Positions 6,518 through 15,622 of a stretch of DNA of 64,000 nucleotides are shown piece by piece (the first letter of the stretch is position 1; each line of letters begins with the position of its first letter). Both the position numbers and the translations under genes were made by a program. This stretch comes from Clostridia bacterium (lineage in GTDB: Bacteria; Bacillota; Clostridia; Lachnospirales; Lachnospiraceae), in NCBI GenBank assembly GCA_910574475.1, contig CAJTAT010000004.1, forward strand, positions 62,001 through 126,000, given 5' to 3'. The notes under the pieces are model-generated. The model was not told the DNA's origin. It saw only the letters and a list, made by a program, of their open reading frames with translations, and did no database searches.

Positions 6518-9500
6518 TCAAACTCTCTGCACCGCATAAAATGCTTCTATCTGTGCCTGCTCGCTGCTGAGCCCTTTTTCTTCCATCTGTACTATGGCCA
6601 TCTGCATCTTCTGATAATCATAGGGAATGATCTTCTTAAACCTGGGCAGGTAATCCCCAAAATGATCCAGGATTTCCTTTCCTTTTGCAGAATTTGTGTA
6701 GGCTACATGTTCCTTGAGCATCTCTTTTAGTTCCAGGACATCATACTTATCTGTCAACTCCTCAATGAGAACCATCTCTTTGTTCAGCTTTGTATATAAA
6801 TCCCTGTCTTCATCCAGCACGTAAGCCACTCCACCGCTCATGCCTGCGGCAAAGTTCTTGCCAGTCTTGCCCAGGACTGCCACACGGCCTCCTGTCATAT
6901 ACTCACAGCCGTGATCGCCCACGCCTTCCACCACTGCTATAGCGCCAGAATTGCGGACACAGAAACGCTCTCCGGCCACACCGTTGATGTAAGCCTTACC
7001 ACTGGTCGCCCCATAAAGGGCCACATTTCCGATGATAATATTTTCATCCTGTTTAAATCTGGTTCCCTTTGGCGGATAAACAATCAGCTTTCCCCCGGAA
7101 AGTCCCTTGCCAAAGTAATCGTTGCTGTCGCCTGTAAGCTCTAAAGTCAATCCCCTGGGAATAAAGGCGCCAAAGCTCTGTCCCCCTGCACCGTTACACT
7201 TGACGGTGAAAGTGTCCTCTTCCAGCCCTTCCGGGTAAAGTTTAGTAATTTCTGAGCCAAACATAGTGCCAAAGGCCCGGTCTGTGTTCCCCACATCCAG
7301 TTCAATACTGTGCCTCTGACCGCTTTCCAGAGCCGACTTTAATTTCTTCATGAGTACTTTTTGATCCAGGGTCTTTTCCAACTCAAAATTGTAAACCTGC
7401 TTGGGATCAAAGGTTACTTTTTGGCCTTTTCCTGTAAATGGATTGTTGAGAATCCTGCTCAGATCAATGGCGGCTCTACGGCCTGTCAGGCCTTCTTTCA
7501 CTTTCAGCAGGTCCGAACGCCCCACCAGCTCATCTAAGGTGCGCACACCCAGGCGGGCCATATACTCTCGCAGCTCCTCTGCAATAAATCTCATAAAGTT
7601 TATGACATATTCGGGTTTTCCTTTAAACCGCTTGCGAAGTTCCGGGTTTTGAGTAGCCACGCCTACCGGGCAAGTGTCCAGGTTGCAGACGCGCATCATG
7701 ACACATCCCATAGTCACCAGAGGAGCGGTGGCAAATCCGAATTCCTCAGCTCCAAGCATAGCAGCTATGGCCACATCTTCACCGCTCATCAGCTTTCCGT
7801 CTGTCTCGATGCGAACTCTGCCGCGCAGACCGTTCATAATCAAGGTCTGGTGAGTCTCTGCAAGCCCCAGCTCCCAGGGAAGTCCCGCATTGTGGATAGA
7901 ACTTCTAGGAGCCGCCCCAGTTCCTCCATCGTATCCCGAGATGAGAATTACCTGCGCTCCGGCCTTTGCCACGCCCGCCGCTACTGTACCGACGCCCGCC
8001 TCAGACACCAGCTTCACGGAAATTCTGGCATCCCGGTTGGAGTTCTTCAGGTCGAAAATCAGCTGAGCCAAATCTTCGATGGAATAAATATCGTGATGAG
8101 GCGGTGGAGAGATCAGGCCTACGCCAGGAGTGGAGTGTCTCGTCTTGGCAATCCACGGATAAACCTTTCCCCCCGGCAGATGTCCGCCCTCACCGGGTTT
8201 CGCACCCTGAGCCATCTTAATCTGAATCTCTTTTGCACTTACAAGATAACGGGACGTCACCCCAAACCTGCCGGAGGCCACCTGTTTAATAGCCGAACAC
8301 CGGTTCACTCCATCCGGTCCTAGGCTCAAGCGTTCTAGGCTTTCACCGCCCTCACCAGAATTGGACTTCCCATGTAAGGTATTCATAGCAACAGCCAGAC
8401 ATTCGTGGGCCTCCTGAGAAATAGATCCGTAGGACATAGCCCCTGTCTTAAAGCGGGTCACAATGGAATCTACGCTCTCCACCTCTTCTATGGGCACTCC
8501 CTTTTTGGGATAGTTGAAATCCATCAGCCTTCTCAAATATCCCCGGTTGTTCTCCCCGTTGATTAGAGCTGTATATTCTTTAAAGAGTTTATAGTCCCCA
8601 CGCTTTGTTGACTCCTGCAGCAAATGGATGGTTTGCGGATTGTACAGATGCATCTCCCCTCCACTTCGGCTCTTATGGCGCCCCACGCTTTCCAGGGTGA
8701 GATCCACATTCAGTCCCAGCGGATCGAAGGCAGCAGAATGTAGCTCATCCGCTTGCTTTGCAATGTCATCCAGCGTAATTCCACCCACACGGCTCACCGT
8801 GTCTGTAAAATACTCATCTACCACACCTGGGTCAATACCGATAGCTTCAAATATCTTGGAGCCCTGATAGGACTGAATAGTAGAAATTCCCATCTTGGAT
8901 GCAATCTTTACAATGCCGTGAAGAACTGCATGATTATAATCATCCACAGCCGCATAGTAGTCCTTATCCAGCAAATGAGAAGCCACCAGCTCCCGGATGG
9001 TTTCCTGGGCCAGGTAAGGATTGATAGCGCAGGCCCCGTAGCCTAACAGCGTGGCAAAGTGATGAACCTCCCTTGGTTCCCCGCTCTCCAAAATCAGCGC
9101 CACAGAAGTGCGCTTTTTCGTCTTCACCAAATGCTGGTTGAGTCCCGATACTGCCAAAAGAGAGGGAATTGCCACATGGTTTTCATCTACGCCCCGATCG
9201 GAAATAATCAGGATATTTGCCCCGTCACGATAGGCCCGATCTGCCTCTACATATAGCCGATCCATAGCTTTTTTCAAGCTTGTATTTTTATAGTAAATAA
9301 TAGGAATTACCTCTACCTTAAATCCCGGTACCTTAATATTTTTTATCTTTAAAATATCCGTGTTGGTCAGGATGGGATGATTGATACGAAGAAGGTGGCA
9401 ATTTTCCGGCTTCTCCTCCAACACATTTCCCTCTTTCCCCACATAAACCGTAGTAGAGGTGACAATCTCTTCCCGAATGGCGTCAATAGGCGGATTTGTC

Positions 9501-11050
9501 ACCTGTGCAAACCGCTGTTTGAAATAATTAAATAGGGGCTGGTGATTTTCAGACAGAGCCGCAATGGGAGTGTCAATTCCCATTGCCCCAATGGACTCAG
9601 ATCCATTCTTTGCCATCAGCAGAATGGAAGTGCGGTACTCTTCATAGTTGTATCCAAAGGACTTTTGCAGCCTTCTCCGCTCATCTGCTGTAAATTCCGG
9701 CACTCGCTCATTGGGAATCTTCAGCTCTCCCAGCCTTACCATATTTCGGTCCAGCCATTCCCCGTAGGGTTGGGAGGTAGCATATGTTTCCTTCAGAGTG
9801 TCGTCATCAATGATTTTTCCCTGGATGGTATCCACCAGAAGCATTTTCCCTGGCCGAAGCCGTTCCTTAACTTGAATCTTAGCCGGATCTATATCTAGGA
9901 CGCCTACCTCAGAAGAAAGTATCAGAGTGTCGTCGTCTGTAATATAATACCGGGAAGGACGCAGACCGTTCCGATCCAACACGGCTCCCATCACATCTCC
10001 GTCACTGAACAGAATAGACGCCGGGCCGTCCCAAGGCTCCATCATCGTGGCATAGTACTGGTAAAAATCCCGCTTTGCCTGAGACATGGCTTTATTGTTA
10101 TCCCAGGGTTCTGGGATGGTGATCATGACAGCCAGAGGCAGATCCATACCACTCATAACAAGAAATTCCAGCGTATTGTCCAGCATTGCAGAGTCAGAAC
10201 CGGAGACATTCACTACCGGCAGCACTTTGTGCAATTCCTTCTTCAGATGAGGAGATTCCATAGTTTCCTCTCTGGCCAGCATCTTATCTGCGTTGCCCTG
10301 AATCGTATTGATCTCGCCATTATGTACAATAAAGCGGTTGGGATGTGCCCGCTCCCAGCTGGGATTCGTGTTCGTGCTGAAGCGTGAATGAACAATCGCT
10401 ATGGCCGACTCATAATTCACATCCTGCAGATCCACAAAGAATGACCGAAGCTGGTGAACAAGAAACATTCCCTTGTATACGATTGTCCTGCTGGAGAGGG
10501 ACACCACATACGTATCATCATTGGACTGCTCAAATATACGGCGCACCACATAGAGCTTCCTGTCAAAATCCAGCCCCTTTTCTACATGTTCTGGGCGCTT
10601 CACAAATCCCTGCATGATACAGGGCATTTTCTCCAGAGCCTTACTTCCCAGCACCTTTGATACTGTGGGAACCTCTCTCCAGCCAAGAAAGGTCATGCCC
10701 TCCTTCTCTACAATAATCTCAAACATCTTTCTGGCCTGATTTCTCTTTAATTCATCCTGCGGGAAGAAAAACATGCCAATTCCGTAATCTCTCTCAGAAC
10801 CTAAAAAGACGCCGAGAGGTTTCACAGCTTCGGAGAAGAATTTGTGGGAAATCTGTAACAGTATTCCTACTCCATCACCTGTTTTACCTTCGGCGTCTTT
10901 GCCTGCTCTATGCTCTAAATTTTCTACAATCTGTAATGCGTTCGCCACCGTTTCGTGGGTTTTCGCTCCTTTGATGTTGACCACTGCACCGATACCGCAG
11001 TTATCGTGCTCAAATCGCGGGTCATACAATCCCTTACTCTGTTGGCCCAT
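6518..11050 (-). CDS. gltB: Glutamate synthase large subunit
   Basis: The 1510-residue large subunit contains all expected parts. Cys18 of HDNCGIGAVVNIKG should become the N-terminal nucleophile of the glutaminase domain after removal of a 17-residue propeptide. The FMN-binding synthase domain is marked by GEGGESLERLSLGPDG and ISGYDGGTGAAP, and the 3Fe-4S cluster by CVMMRVCNLDTCPVG. A C-terminal GXGXG beta-helix domain ends the protein (GGQSFGAFIPRG, GATSGKAYINGVAGERF). Glutamine is split to ammonia, which tunnels to 2-oxoglutarate. The ATG is preceded by GGAGGGATGGT. It is transcribed with gltD and belongs to ammonia assimilation. In Bacillus nomenclature the same subunit is called GltA. Confidence 0.97.
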   Translation of the reverse strand: MGQQSKGLYDPRFEHDNCGIGAVVNIKGAKTHETVANALQIVENLEHRAGKDAEGKTGDGVGILLQISHKFFSEAVKPLGVFLGSERDYGIGMFFFPQDELKRNQARKMFEIIVEKEGMTFLGWREVPTVSKVLGSKALEKMPCIMQGFVKRPEHVEKGLDFDRKLYVVRRIFEQSNDDTYVVSLSSRTIVYKGMFLVHQLRSFFVDLQDVNYESAIAIVHSRFSTNTNPSWERAHPNRFIVHNGEINTIQGNADKMLAREETMESPHLKKELHKVLPVVNVSGSDSAMLDNTLEFLVMSGMDLPLAVMITIPEPWDNNKAMSQAKRDFYQYYATMMEPWDGPASILFSDGDVMGAVLDRNGLRPSRYYITDDDTLILSSEVGVLDIDPAKIQVKERLRPGKMLLVDTIQGKIIDDDTLKETYATSQPYGEWLDRNMVRLGELKIPNERVPEFTADERRRLQKSFGYNYEEYRTSILLMAKNGSESIGAMGIDTPIAALSENHQPLFNYFKQRFAQVTNPPIDAIREEIVTSTTVYVGKEGNVLEEKPENCHLLRINHPILTNTDILKIKNIKVPGFKVEVIPIIYYKNTSLKKAMDRLYVEADRAYRDGANILIISDRGVDENHVAIPSLLAVSGLNQHLVKTKKRTSVALILESGEPREVHHFATLLGYGACAINPYLAQETIRELVASHLLDKDYYAAVDDYNHAVLHGIVKIASKMGISTIQSYQGSKIFEAIGIDPGVVDEYFTDTVSRVGGITLDDIAKQADELHSAAFDPLGLNVDLTLESVGRHKSRSGGEMHLYNPQTIHLLQESTKRGDYKLFKEYTALINGENNRGYLRRLMDFNYPKKGVPIEEVESVDSIVTRFKTGAMSYGSISQEAHECLAVAMNTLHGKSNSGEGGESLERLSLGPDGVNRCSAIKQVASGRFGVTSRYLVSAKEIQIKMAQGAKPGEGGHLPGGKVYPWIAKTRHSTPGVGLISPPPHHDIYSIEDLAQLIFDLKNSNRDARISVKLVSEAGVGTVAAGVAKAGAQVILISGYDGGTGAAPRSSIHNAGLPWELGLAETHQTLIMNGLRGRVRIETDGKLMSGEDVAIAAMLGAEEFGFATAPLVTMGCVMMRVCNLDTCPVGVATQNPELRKRFKGKPEYVINFMRFIAEELREYMARLGVRTLDELVGRSDLLKVKEGLTGRRAAIDLSRILNNPFTGKGQKVTFDPKQVYNFELEKTLDQKVLMKKLKSALESGQRHSIELDVGNTDRAFGTMFGSEITKLYPEGLEEDTFTVKCNGAGGQSFGAFIPRGLTLELTGDSNDYFGKGLSGGKLIVYPPKGTRFKQDENIIIGNVALYGATSGKAYINGVAGERFCVRNSGAIAVVEGVGDHGCEYMTGGRVAVLGKTGKNFAAGMSGGVAYVLDEDRDLYTKLNKEMVLIEELTDKYDVLELKEMLKEHVAYTNSAKGKEILDHFGDYLPRFKKIIPYDYQKMQMAIVQMEEKGLSSEQAQIEAFYAVQRV

Positions 11051-11109
11051 ACCATCCCTCCAGAATCTTAAGATTTATGCTTTTTCTATTTTCAGTTGCT
11101 TTATCTGGT

Positions 11110-11137
11110 ACTATACACCGCCAAATCCTAATTGTAA
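11110..11137 (-). promoter_or_regulatory. Probable gltB promoter
   Basis: On the minus strand TTACAA (11137-11132), a 16-nt spacer and TATAGT (11115-11110) lie about 60 bp before the gltB ATG. No glutamine- or GltC-type operator could be assigned with confidence. Confidence 0.5.
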
Positions 11138-11180
11138 AGAGTAACTTTTTCCAAAGTTGTCAGATAATTAGATAATTTCT

Positions 11181-11909
11181 TTATAAACTCATATATTCAC
11201 AGAAAATAGCAGCTCCATTGACGGCCATATGAGCAACAATTGCAGGAATTAGCGAATGATAAGTCTCATAAATCCATGCAAAAAGGAGCCCCATCATAAA
11301 TGCAAAAAGCCCCTGTACCACATTTCCATGAAAAATACCAAAAATCAGCGCGCTTCCTATGAGGGAAAATCTGCAATTGTGAGTAAAGCCTTTCAAACGA
11401 TTGTAGACCAGCCCCCGCATGAGAGTTTCCTCCAAAAGTCCCGCGCTCACCACACTGGCTGCCACCTGAGAAAACAGGCTACAGCTGTAAATCTCTGACG
11501 AAACTGTCTGATAGCCAGGAAAATACTGAGGCAAGGGCGTCAGTCCAATCAGTCTGTTCATCACCTGGGAAATGCACACAGCCCCCAAAATCACCAGAAA
11601 AAAGTCTAAGACGCCAAACTTTCGGCCTCTATGCCTCTGGCTACCTTCTTCCAGACAGTCCCCTCCTGTCCGGCTACTTTCACTCTCCCAGAGCAATCCC
11701 CGGAAGCTTCGCTCCTGCCGATACATCCAGGCAAATACAGGGAGCATACAAGCATTAGAAGCCGCCAAAAGCCACATAGCATTTTCCGCCAGAAGTAGAT
11801 TCCCTGCCAACCTTCCAAGAATCTGGGGAAAACTCATAGCCAATAGATAATAAATGAGTATGGGGGAAAATACCCCCCATACTGTTCCCGCCAATGTTCT
11901 TTCAGTCAC
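11181..11909 (-). CDS. CPBP-family intramembrane metalloprotease
   Basis: A 242-residue membrane protein of the CAAX protease / bacteriocin-processing (CPBP, ABI) family. Multiple hydrophobic segments are visible (for example FSPILIYYLLAM and FGVLDFFLVILGAVCI). The catalytic motifs are present in order: LLEETLMRGLVYNRL (EExxxR) at about residue 160, FGIFHGN (FxxxH) near residue 190, and PAIVAHMAVNGAA (HxxxN) near the end. Members cleave inside membranes or process peptides, but the substrate is unknown. The GTG start overlaps the stop of the upstream esterase gene by 8 bp, so the two are probably translated together. An insert of polar residues around position 70-85 is unusual. Confidence 0.85.
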   Translation of the reverse strand: MTERTLAGTVWGVFSPILIYYLLAMSFPQILGRLAGNLLLAENAMWLLAASNACMLPVFAWMYRQERSFRGLLWESESSRTGGDCLEEGSQRHRGRKFGVLDFFLVILGAVCISQVMNRLIGLTPLPQYFPGYQTVSSEIYSCSLFSQVAASVVSAGLLEETLMRGLVYNRLKGFTHNCRFSLIGSALIFGIFHGNVVQGLFAFMMGLLFAWIYETYHSLIPAIVAHMAVNGAAIFCEYMSL

Positions 11910-12771
11910 TGCCCTTACTCCTGCCTTGCTCTACCACATAGTCCCCTGAGCTTGTCCCCGCGTCCGTCCCAATCATATTTAGGGCTTCCTGGGTAAAATG
12001 GACGCCCCCTTCATCCTTCATATCTTCTCCATTCAGGGTAGCAGGCAGCTCAGATACCAGAATCATATCCTCTGATTCCTGACAAATTTCCTCCTGTGCC
12101 TCCATGATCTCCTCCTGTGAGCCCAAATTTTCATTATTCTGTCCAATCTGAATCACGAAGCATTTCTCCACGCCGCTGTCTTTCATAGCAGCCATAAGAA
12201 TCTCCATATCAGCTTTATATTCTTCCTTCGTACGCTTCAGGTTCGCATCCGCCTCTCCCTGGAACCATACCATATATGTGTGACGGATATGAACTTTCTC
12301 TTTTTTCAGGCAGGCCTTTGCCATATTCAATCTCTCTTTGGCGTCCTCCTTCAAGCCTTTATTCAGCCAGGAATTCATAGAGGCGCTGCCTCTGGAAGCT
12401 GAGATAGCCACCACCGGCATCCCTGTCTTCTCATAGTAAGCATTTACAAAGGCTGTGACCAAAGTGCCCCGGCGCTCTAATAGTTCCCTGTCATCAATGG
12501 CCCCCTCCCGGTGCTCATTCTCACCAAAGGGCTCCGCCAACACATGAAGGCTGTCTGGATCGGTAATGGCCCGATATTCATATCCAGCTCCCTCAATTAA
12601 GTCTGGGGCCTCTGCCGCATTTCCGTTGGCCCCGCTCATATTACTCTGGCCCATGAAAAGGATTACATCCATGGTCCTCCAGGATTTCTGATATAAATTA
12701 AATGCTGCAATGAACACACAACAAAGGGCGCTCAGCAGCACAATCACTTTTGTGTTTTGCGCTTTCATCAT
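11902..12771 (-). CDS. SGNH-fold carbohydrate esterase, sialate O-acetylesterase-like
   Basis: A 289-residue protein of the SASA/CE6-type SGNH hydrolase group, which removes acetyl groups from sialic acids or xylan-type sugars. An N-terminal membrane anchor or signal (KVIVLLSALCCVFIAAFNLY) points outside the membrane. Motifs in order: ILFMGQSNMSGANG (block I, nucleophilic Ser of GQSNM at about residue 43), SRGSASMNSW (block II-like), YMVWFQGEADAN (block III, QGE) and GGVHFTQEAL (catalytic His). The acceptor sugar is unknown. The following CPBP protease overlaps by 8 bp. The gene points away from the thiT leader. No glycan operon surrounds it, so a self or host glycan substrate cannot be chosen. 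Confidence 0.82.
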   Translation of the reverse strand: MMKAQNTKVIVLLSALCCVFIAAFNLYQKSWRTMDVILFMGQSNMSGANGNAAEAPDLIEGAGYEYRAITDPDSLHVLAEPFGENEHREGAIDDRELLERRGTLVTAFVNAYYEKTGMPVVAISASRGSASMNSWLNKGLKEDAKERLNMAKACLKKEKVHIRHTYMVWFQGEADANLKRTKEEYKADMEILMAAMKDSGVEKCFVIQIGQNNENLGSQEEIMEAQEEICQESEDMILVSELPATLNGEDMKDEGGVHFTQEALNMIGTDAGTSSGDYVVEQGRSKGSD

Positions 12772-12849
12772 TGCTTTTTATGCTCCATTCTGGTTTGGTA
12801 TAGAATAATAACAGTATATCACCCCCGCCACAAAAGAAAAAGTTTTTTC

Positions 12850-12878
12850 TTGACATTTTTGTCCTATAGAGATATAGT
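12850..12878 (+). promoter_or_regulatory. thiT promoter
   Basis: TTGACA (12850-12855), a 17-nt spacer and TATAGT (12873-12878) stand just upstream of the TPP aptamer, so the transcript would start near 12885 and include the full riboswitch. Confidence 0.8.
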
Positions 12879-12899
12879 CAAAATAATCACATATAGCGT

Positions 12900-13040
12900 A
12901 ATGCTAGGGGAGCCTAAGGCTGAGAAAGTTCAGATTTCATATAGAATCTGTACTGACCCTCAATACTTGAACCGGTTAATGCCGGCGTAAGGAAGCAACT
13001 TAAGTATCCCCTCCTGTGAAAGTACATTTATCTAAGGAGG
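12900..13040 (+). promoter_or_regulatory. TPP (thiamine pyrophosphate) riboswitch with ribosome-site sequestering platform
   Basis: The THI-box signatures are clear: GGGGAGCC followed by AGGCTGAGA, then GACCCTCAATACTTGAACC and CCGGTTAATGCCGGCGTA (aptamer to about 12998). After it, CCTCCT at 13010-13015 can pair perfectly with AGGAGG at 13035-13040, the thiT ribosome-binding site, across a 19-nt loop. AAGTATC (about 13002-13008) can also pair with the AATACTT inside the aptamer. This suggests translational control: TPP binding frees CCTCCT to mask the ribosome site. The expression mechanism is inference. Confidence 0.95.
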
Positions 13041-13047
13041 ATTTTTT

Positions 13048-13716
13048 ATGTCACTTTTTGTCAATCAAGTCACCGATGAATGGGGAACTTCTTACACTCT
13101 GACGGGTCTGGGCTATGGCGCCCTTGTGGCCGTTATTCTGGTCTTACTTCTCGTTGCCTGCTATCTCACCGGAGGAAAGCGCAAGGTTCAGACAAAGCCT
13201 CTTGTCTTTGCTGCCGCTGCTATGGCTCTGGGTATGATCACCTCATTTTTAAAAATTTTTGAGGCTCCCATGGGCGGATCGGTGACACTGTTCTCCATGC
13301 TGTTCATCTGCTGCATTGGCTACTGGTACGGCCTGCGCACAGGTCTGATGACTGGCATAGCCTACGGACTTTTACAACTCATATCCGATCCTTATATCAT
13401 CAGTCTTCCCCAGGCAATCACCGACTATTTCCTGGCTTTCGGCGCCCTTGGGCTCTCTGGTCTGTTCCACAGCCAAAAGAACGGACTGATCAAAGGTTAT
13501 ATTGCCGGTGTGCTGGGTCGCTATGTCTTTGCATTTTTATCCGGGCTGATTTTCTTCGCCTCCTATGCAGAGGGAAGCGGTATGAGCGCCCCTGTCTATT
13601 CCTTGGCCTATAATGGCAGCTATCTGGGAATCGAGGCGGCTCTCACTCTGATCATCTTAGCTATCCCGGCTGTAAATAAGGCATTTGCTCAGGTTAAGCA
13701 GATGGCAGTAGCTTAA
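13048..13716 (+). CDS. thiT: Thiamine-specific ECF transporter S component ThiT
   Basis: A 222-residue membrane protein with about six hydrophobic segments, such as YGALVAVILVLLLVACYL and LVFAAAAMALGMITSFLKIF. It has ThiT-family features: a PMGGSVTLFSML block and a GYWYGLRTGLMTGIAYGLLQ region that form the thiamine pocket in known structures, followed by ITDYFLAFGALGLSG. It binds thiamine outside and works with a shared ECF module (EcfA, EcfA', EcfT) encoded elsewhere. Its place directly after a TPP riboswitch confirms the ligand. It is monocistronic: a terminator follows. The ATG comes 7 bases after AAGGAGG. Confidence 0.95.
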   Translation: MSLFVNQVTDEWGTSYTLTGLGYGALVAVILVLLLVACYLTGGKRKVQTKPLVFAAAAMALGMITSFLKIFEAPMGGSVTLFSMLFICCIGYWYGLRTGLMTGIAYGLLQLISDPYIISLPQAITDYFLAFGALGLSGLFHSQKNGLIKGYIAGVLGRYVFAFLSGLIFFASYAEGSGMSAPVYSLAYNGSYLGIEAALTLIILAIPAVNKAFAQVKQMAVA

Positions 13717-13766
13717 GAATACGGCTTACCCTTTGGCTACTAATTTCCTTATGCGCCCCTACGCAT

Positions 13767-13825
13767 AAAAAAGAGCCCAACGACTGGATTGATTTATATA
13801 CTTCTCCACCGTTTGGCTCTTTTTT
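13767..13825. terminator. Bidirectional terminator between thiT and argS
   Basis: AAAAGAGCCCAAC on the left pairs with GTTTGGCTCTTTT on the right around a loop of roughly 30 nt. A-run on one side and T-run on the other let it serve both converging genes. A small hairpin, ATGCG-CCCCTA-CGCAT (13751-13766), abuts it. Confidence 0.85.
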
Positions 13826-13836
13826 GCCGATTCCTT

Positions 13837-15603
13837 TTACATCCTTTCCGGCGCCTCAAACCCCAGAATATCTATACAAGTCTCCAACACCCGCTTCGTC
13901 AGCACCAGTACGGCGATGAGCCCGCTCCTCTTCTCTTCATCTTCCTCCGCCAGAATTTTCGTCTCATGATAGAATTTATTAAATGCATTGGCAAGATCAT
14001 AAATATAAGCGCAGATTTTATGAGGGGCCAATTCCTCAAAAGCATTTTCCATGACTCCATTCAGCTTTGAAAGCTCCAGCATCAGGCTCTTCTGGGTCCC
14101 GTTCTCTGCCTCCAGGATTTCTCCTTCCTCCGGGTCTTTCCCCAAATCCCGATACTTATTCAAAATAGACTTAATCCTCACCAGGGTATACAGAAGATAA
14201 GGCCCTGTATTCCCTTCAAAGGAGGTAAAGCGCTCCACATCAAACACATAATCTTTGGAGGCCTGATTGGACAGATCCCCATATTTAATGGCGGAAAGGC
14301 CCACAATTCTCGCTGTTTCTTTTGCCTCTTCCCCACAGATCTCAGGATTATCAATAATCTTTCGGTACATCTCTTCATTGATATCCGCAATCAAATGTTC
14401 CAGACGCATAACGCCGCCCTCTCTCGTCTTAAAGGGCTTTCCGTCTTTCCCATTCATAGTGCCAAAGCCCAGGAATTTAAGACCTGTCTTTTCCTCCACA
14501 AGCTTTGTCTTTCTTGCACAGCGGAATACCTGAACGAAATGCATCTCCTGCCGCTTGTCCACCACATAGATCATCTCGTCGGGAGCATAGAGCTTCATTC
14601 TCTCCACAATTGTGGCCAAATCTGTGGTCGTATACAGGGATGCCCCATCCGACTTAAGAATCATACAGGGCGGCACTTCCTTGGTATCCGTCTCCTCTTT
14701 CACATCTACTACCAGGGCTCCCTCACTTGTGTAGGCATAGCCCTTTTCCTTCAAATATTCCACCAGATCAGGGATATAAGGCTGCGCGTCAGACTCACCT
14801 TTCCACAGGTCAAATTCCACATTCAAATTGGCATAGTTCTTTTTCAGATCTGTCACCGACACCTGAAGAATGTGGTTTAAGACTGCCTGGTATCCTTTGT
14901 GTCCGTGCTGTACCAGATAGGTGGCCTGCATAGCCTCTTCCCTGTAAGCCTCATCCTCCTTGGAACGGGCGCTTGCCGTAGGATAGATCTCTTCCAGCTC
15001 TGAGATGGTAAATGGCGCCTCTTTGGGATATTCTCCCTCATAACTTTCATCAAAATACACAAGTTCCGGCTTTCTGTGCTTCAATTCTGTAATAATCAAC
15101 CCCATCTGCAGGCCCCAGTCCCCCAGATGAATATCGCCAATGACCTTATGTCCTGCAAAACGTCCCAGACGCTTAACACTCTCTCCAATAATGGCGGAGC
15201 GCAGATGGCCCACATGAAGAGGTTTCGCCACATTAGGTCCGCCGTAGTCAATGATGATTGTGCGGGGATTTTCGGCCTTTTCACATCCCAACCGCTCATC
15301 CTTAAGCATGTTCTGCAAATATTCCCTCACAAAGTCAGAACAGAGCTTCAGGTTAATAAAGCCGGGATTCACCGCGGAGGCCTCCTCAAATGTCTGGCTT
15401 TTTTTCAGCGCTTCCACGACTTTGGATGCTATCTGAATAGGTGCACAGTGATACGCCTTGGCTGCCGCCATTGCTCCATTACACTGATATTCACACAAAT
15501 CTGGCCTGTTGGATATCGTTACCTTTCCATATCCTCTATCGTAATCACAGGTCTCAAAAGCCTGGGCCACTTCTTCTGTGATCAGATCCAGCAATTTTTT
15601 CAT
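13837..15603 (-). CDS. argS: Arginyl-tRNA synthetase
   Basis: Class I aminoacyl-tRNA synthetase that charges tRNA-Arg. At 588 residues it has the normal length. An N-terminal additional domain is followed by the HIGH-type motif in NVAKPLHVGHLRSA at about residue 130. A canonical KMSKS is absent, as is common in ArgRS; the matching loop reads GTMNGKDGKPFKTREGGVM near residue 375. A DALR anticodon-binding domain makes up the last 130 residues. It lies 19 bp after scrK on the same strand with its own GAGGGGA ribosome site, so the two genes are probably co-transcribed. No T-box is visible upstream. Confidence 0.96.
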   Translation of the reverse strand: MKKLLDLITEEVAQAFETCDYDRGYGKVTISNRPDLCEYQCNGAMAAAKAYHCAPIQIASKVVEALKKSQTFEEASAVNPGFINLKLCSDFVREYLQNMLKDERLGCEKAENPRTIIIDYGGPNVAKPLHVGHLRSAIIGESVKRLGRFAGHKVIGDIHLGDWGLQMGLIITELKHRKPELVYFDESYEGEYPKEAPFTISELEEIYPTASARSKEDEAYREEAMQATYLVQHGHKGYQAVLNHILQVSVTDLKKNYANLNVEFDLWKGESDAQPYIPDLVEYLKEKGYAYTSEGALVVDVKEETDTKEVPPCMILKSDGASLYTTTDLATIVERMKLYAPDEMIYVVDKRQEMHFVQVFRCARKTKLVEEKTGLKFLGFGTMNGKDGKPFKTREGGVMRLEHLIADINEEMYRKIIDNPEICGEEAKETARIVGLSAIKYGDLSNQASKDYVFDVERFTSFEGNTGPYLLYTLVRIKSILNKYRDLGKDPEEGEILEAENGTQKSLMLELSKLNGVMENAFEELAPHKICAYIYDLANAFNKFYHETKILAEEDEEKRSGLIAVLVLTKRVLETCIDILGFEAPERM

Positions 15604-15622
15604 AACAAAAGTTCCCCTCTTT

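Noticed and set aside
7649-8323. 224-codon plus-strand open frame
   Set aside because: It lies wholly inside gltB in another frame, has no ribosome site and no recognisable domain.
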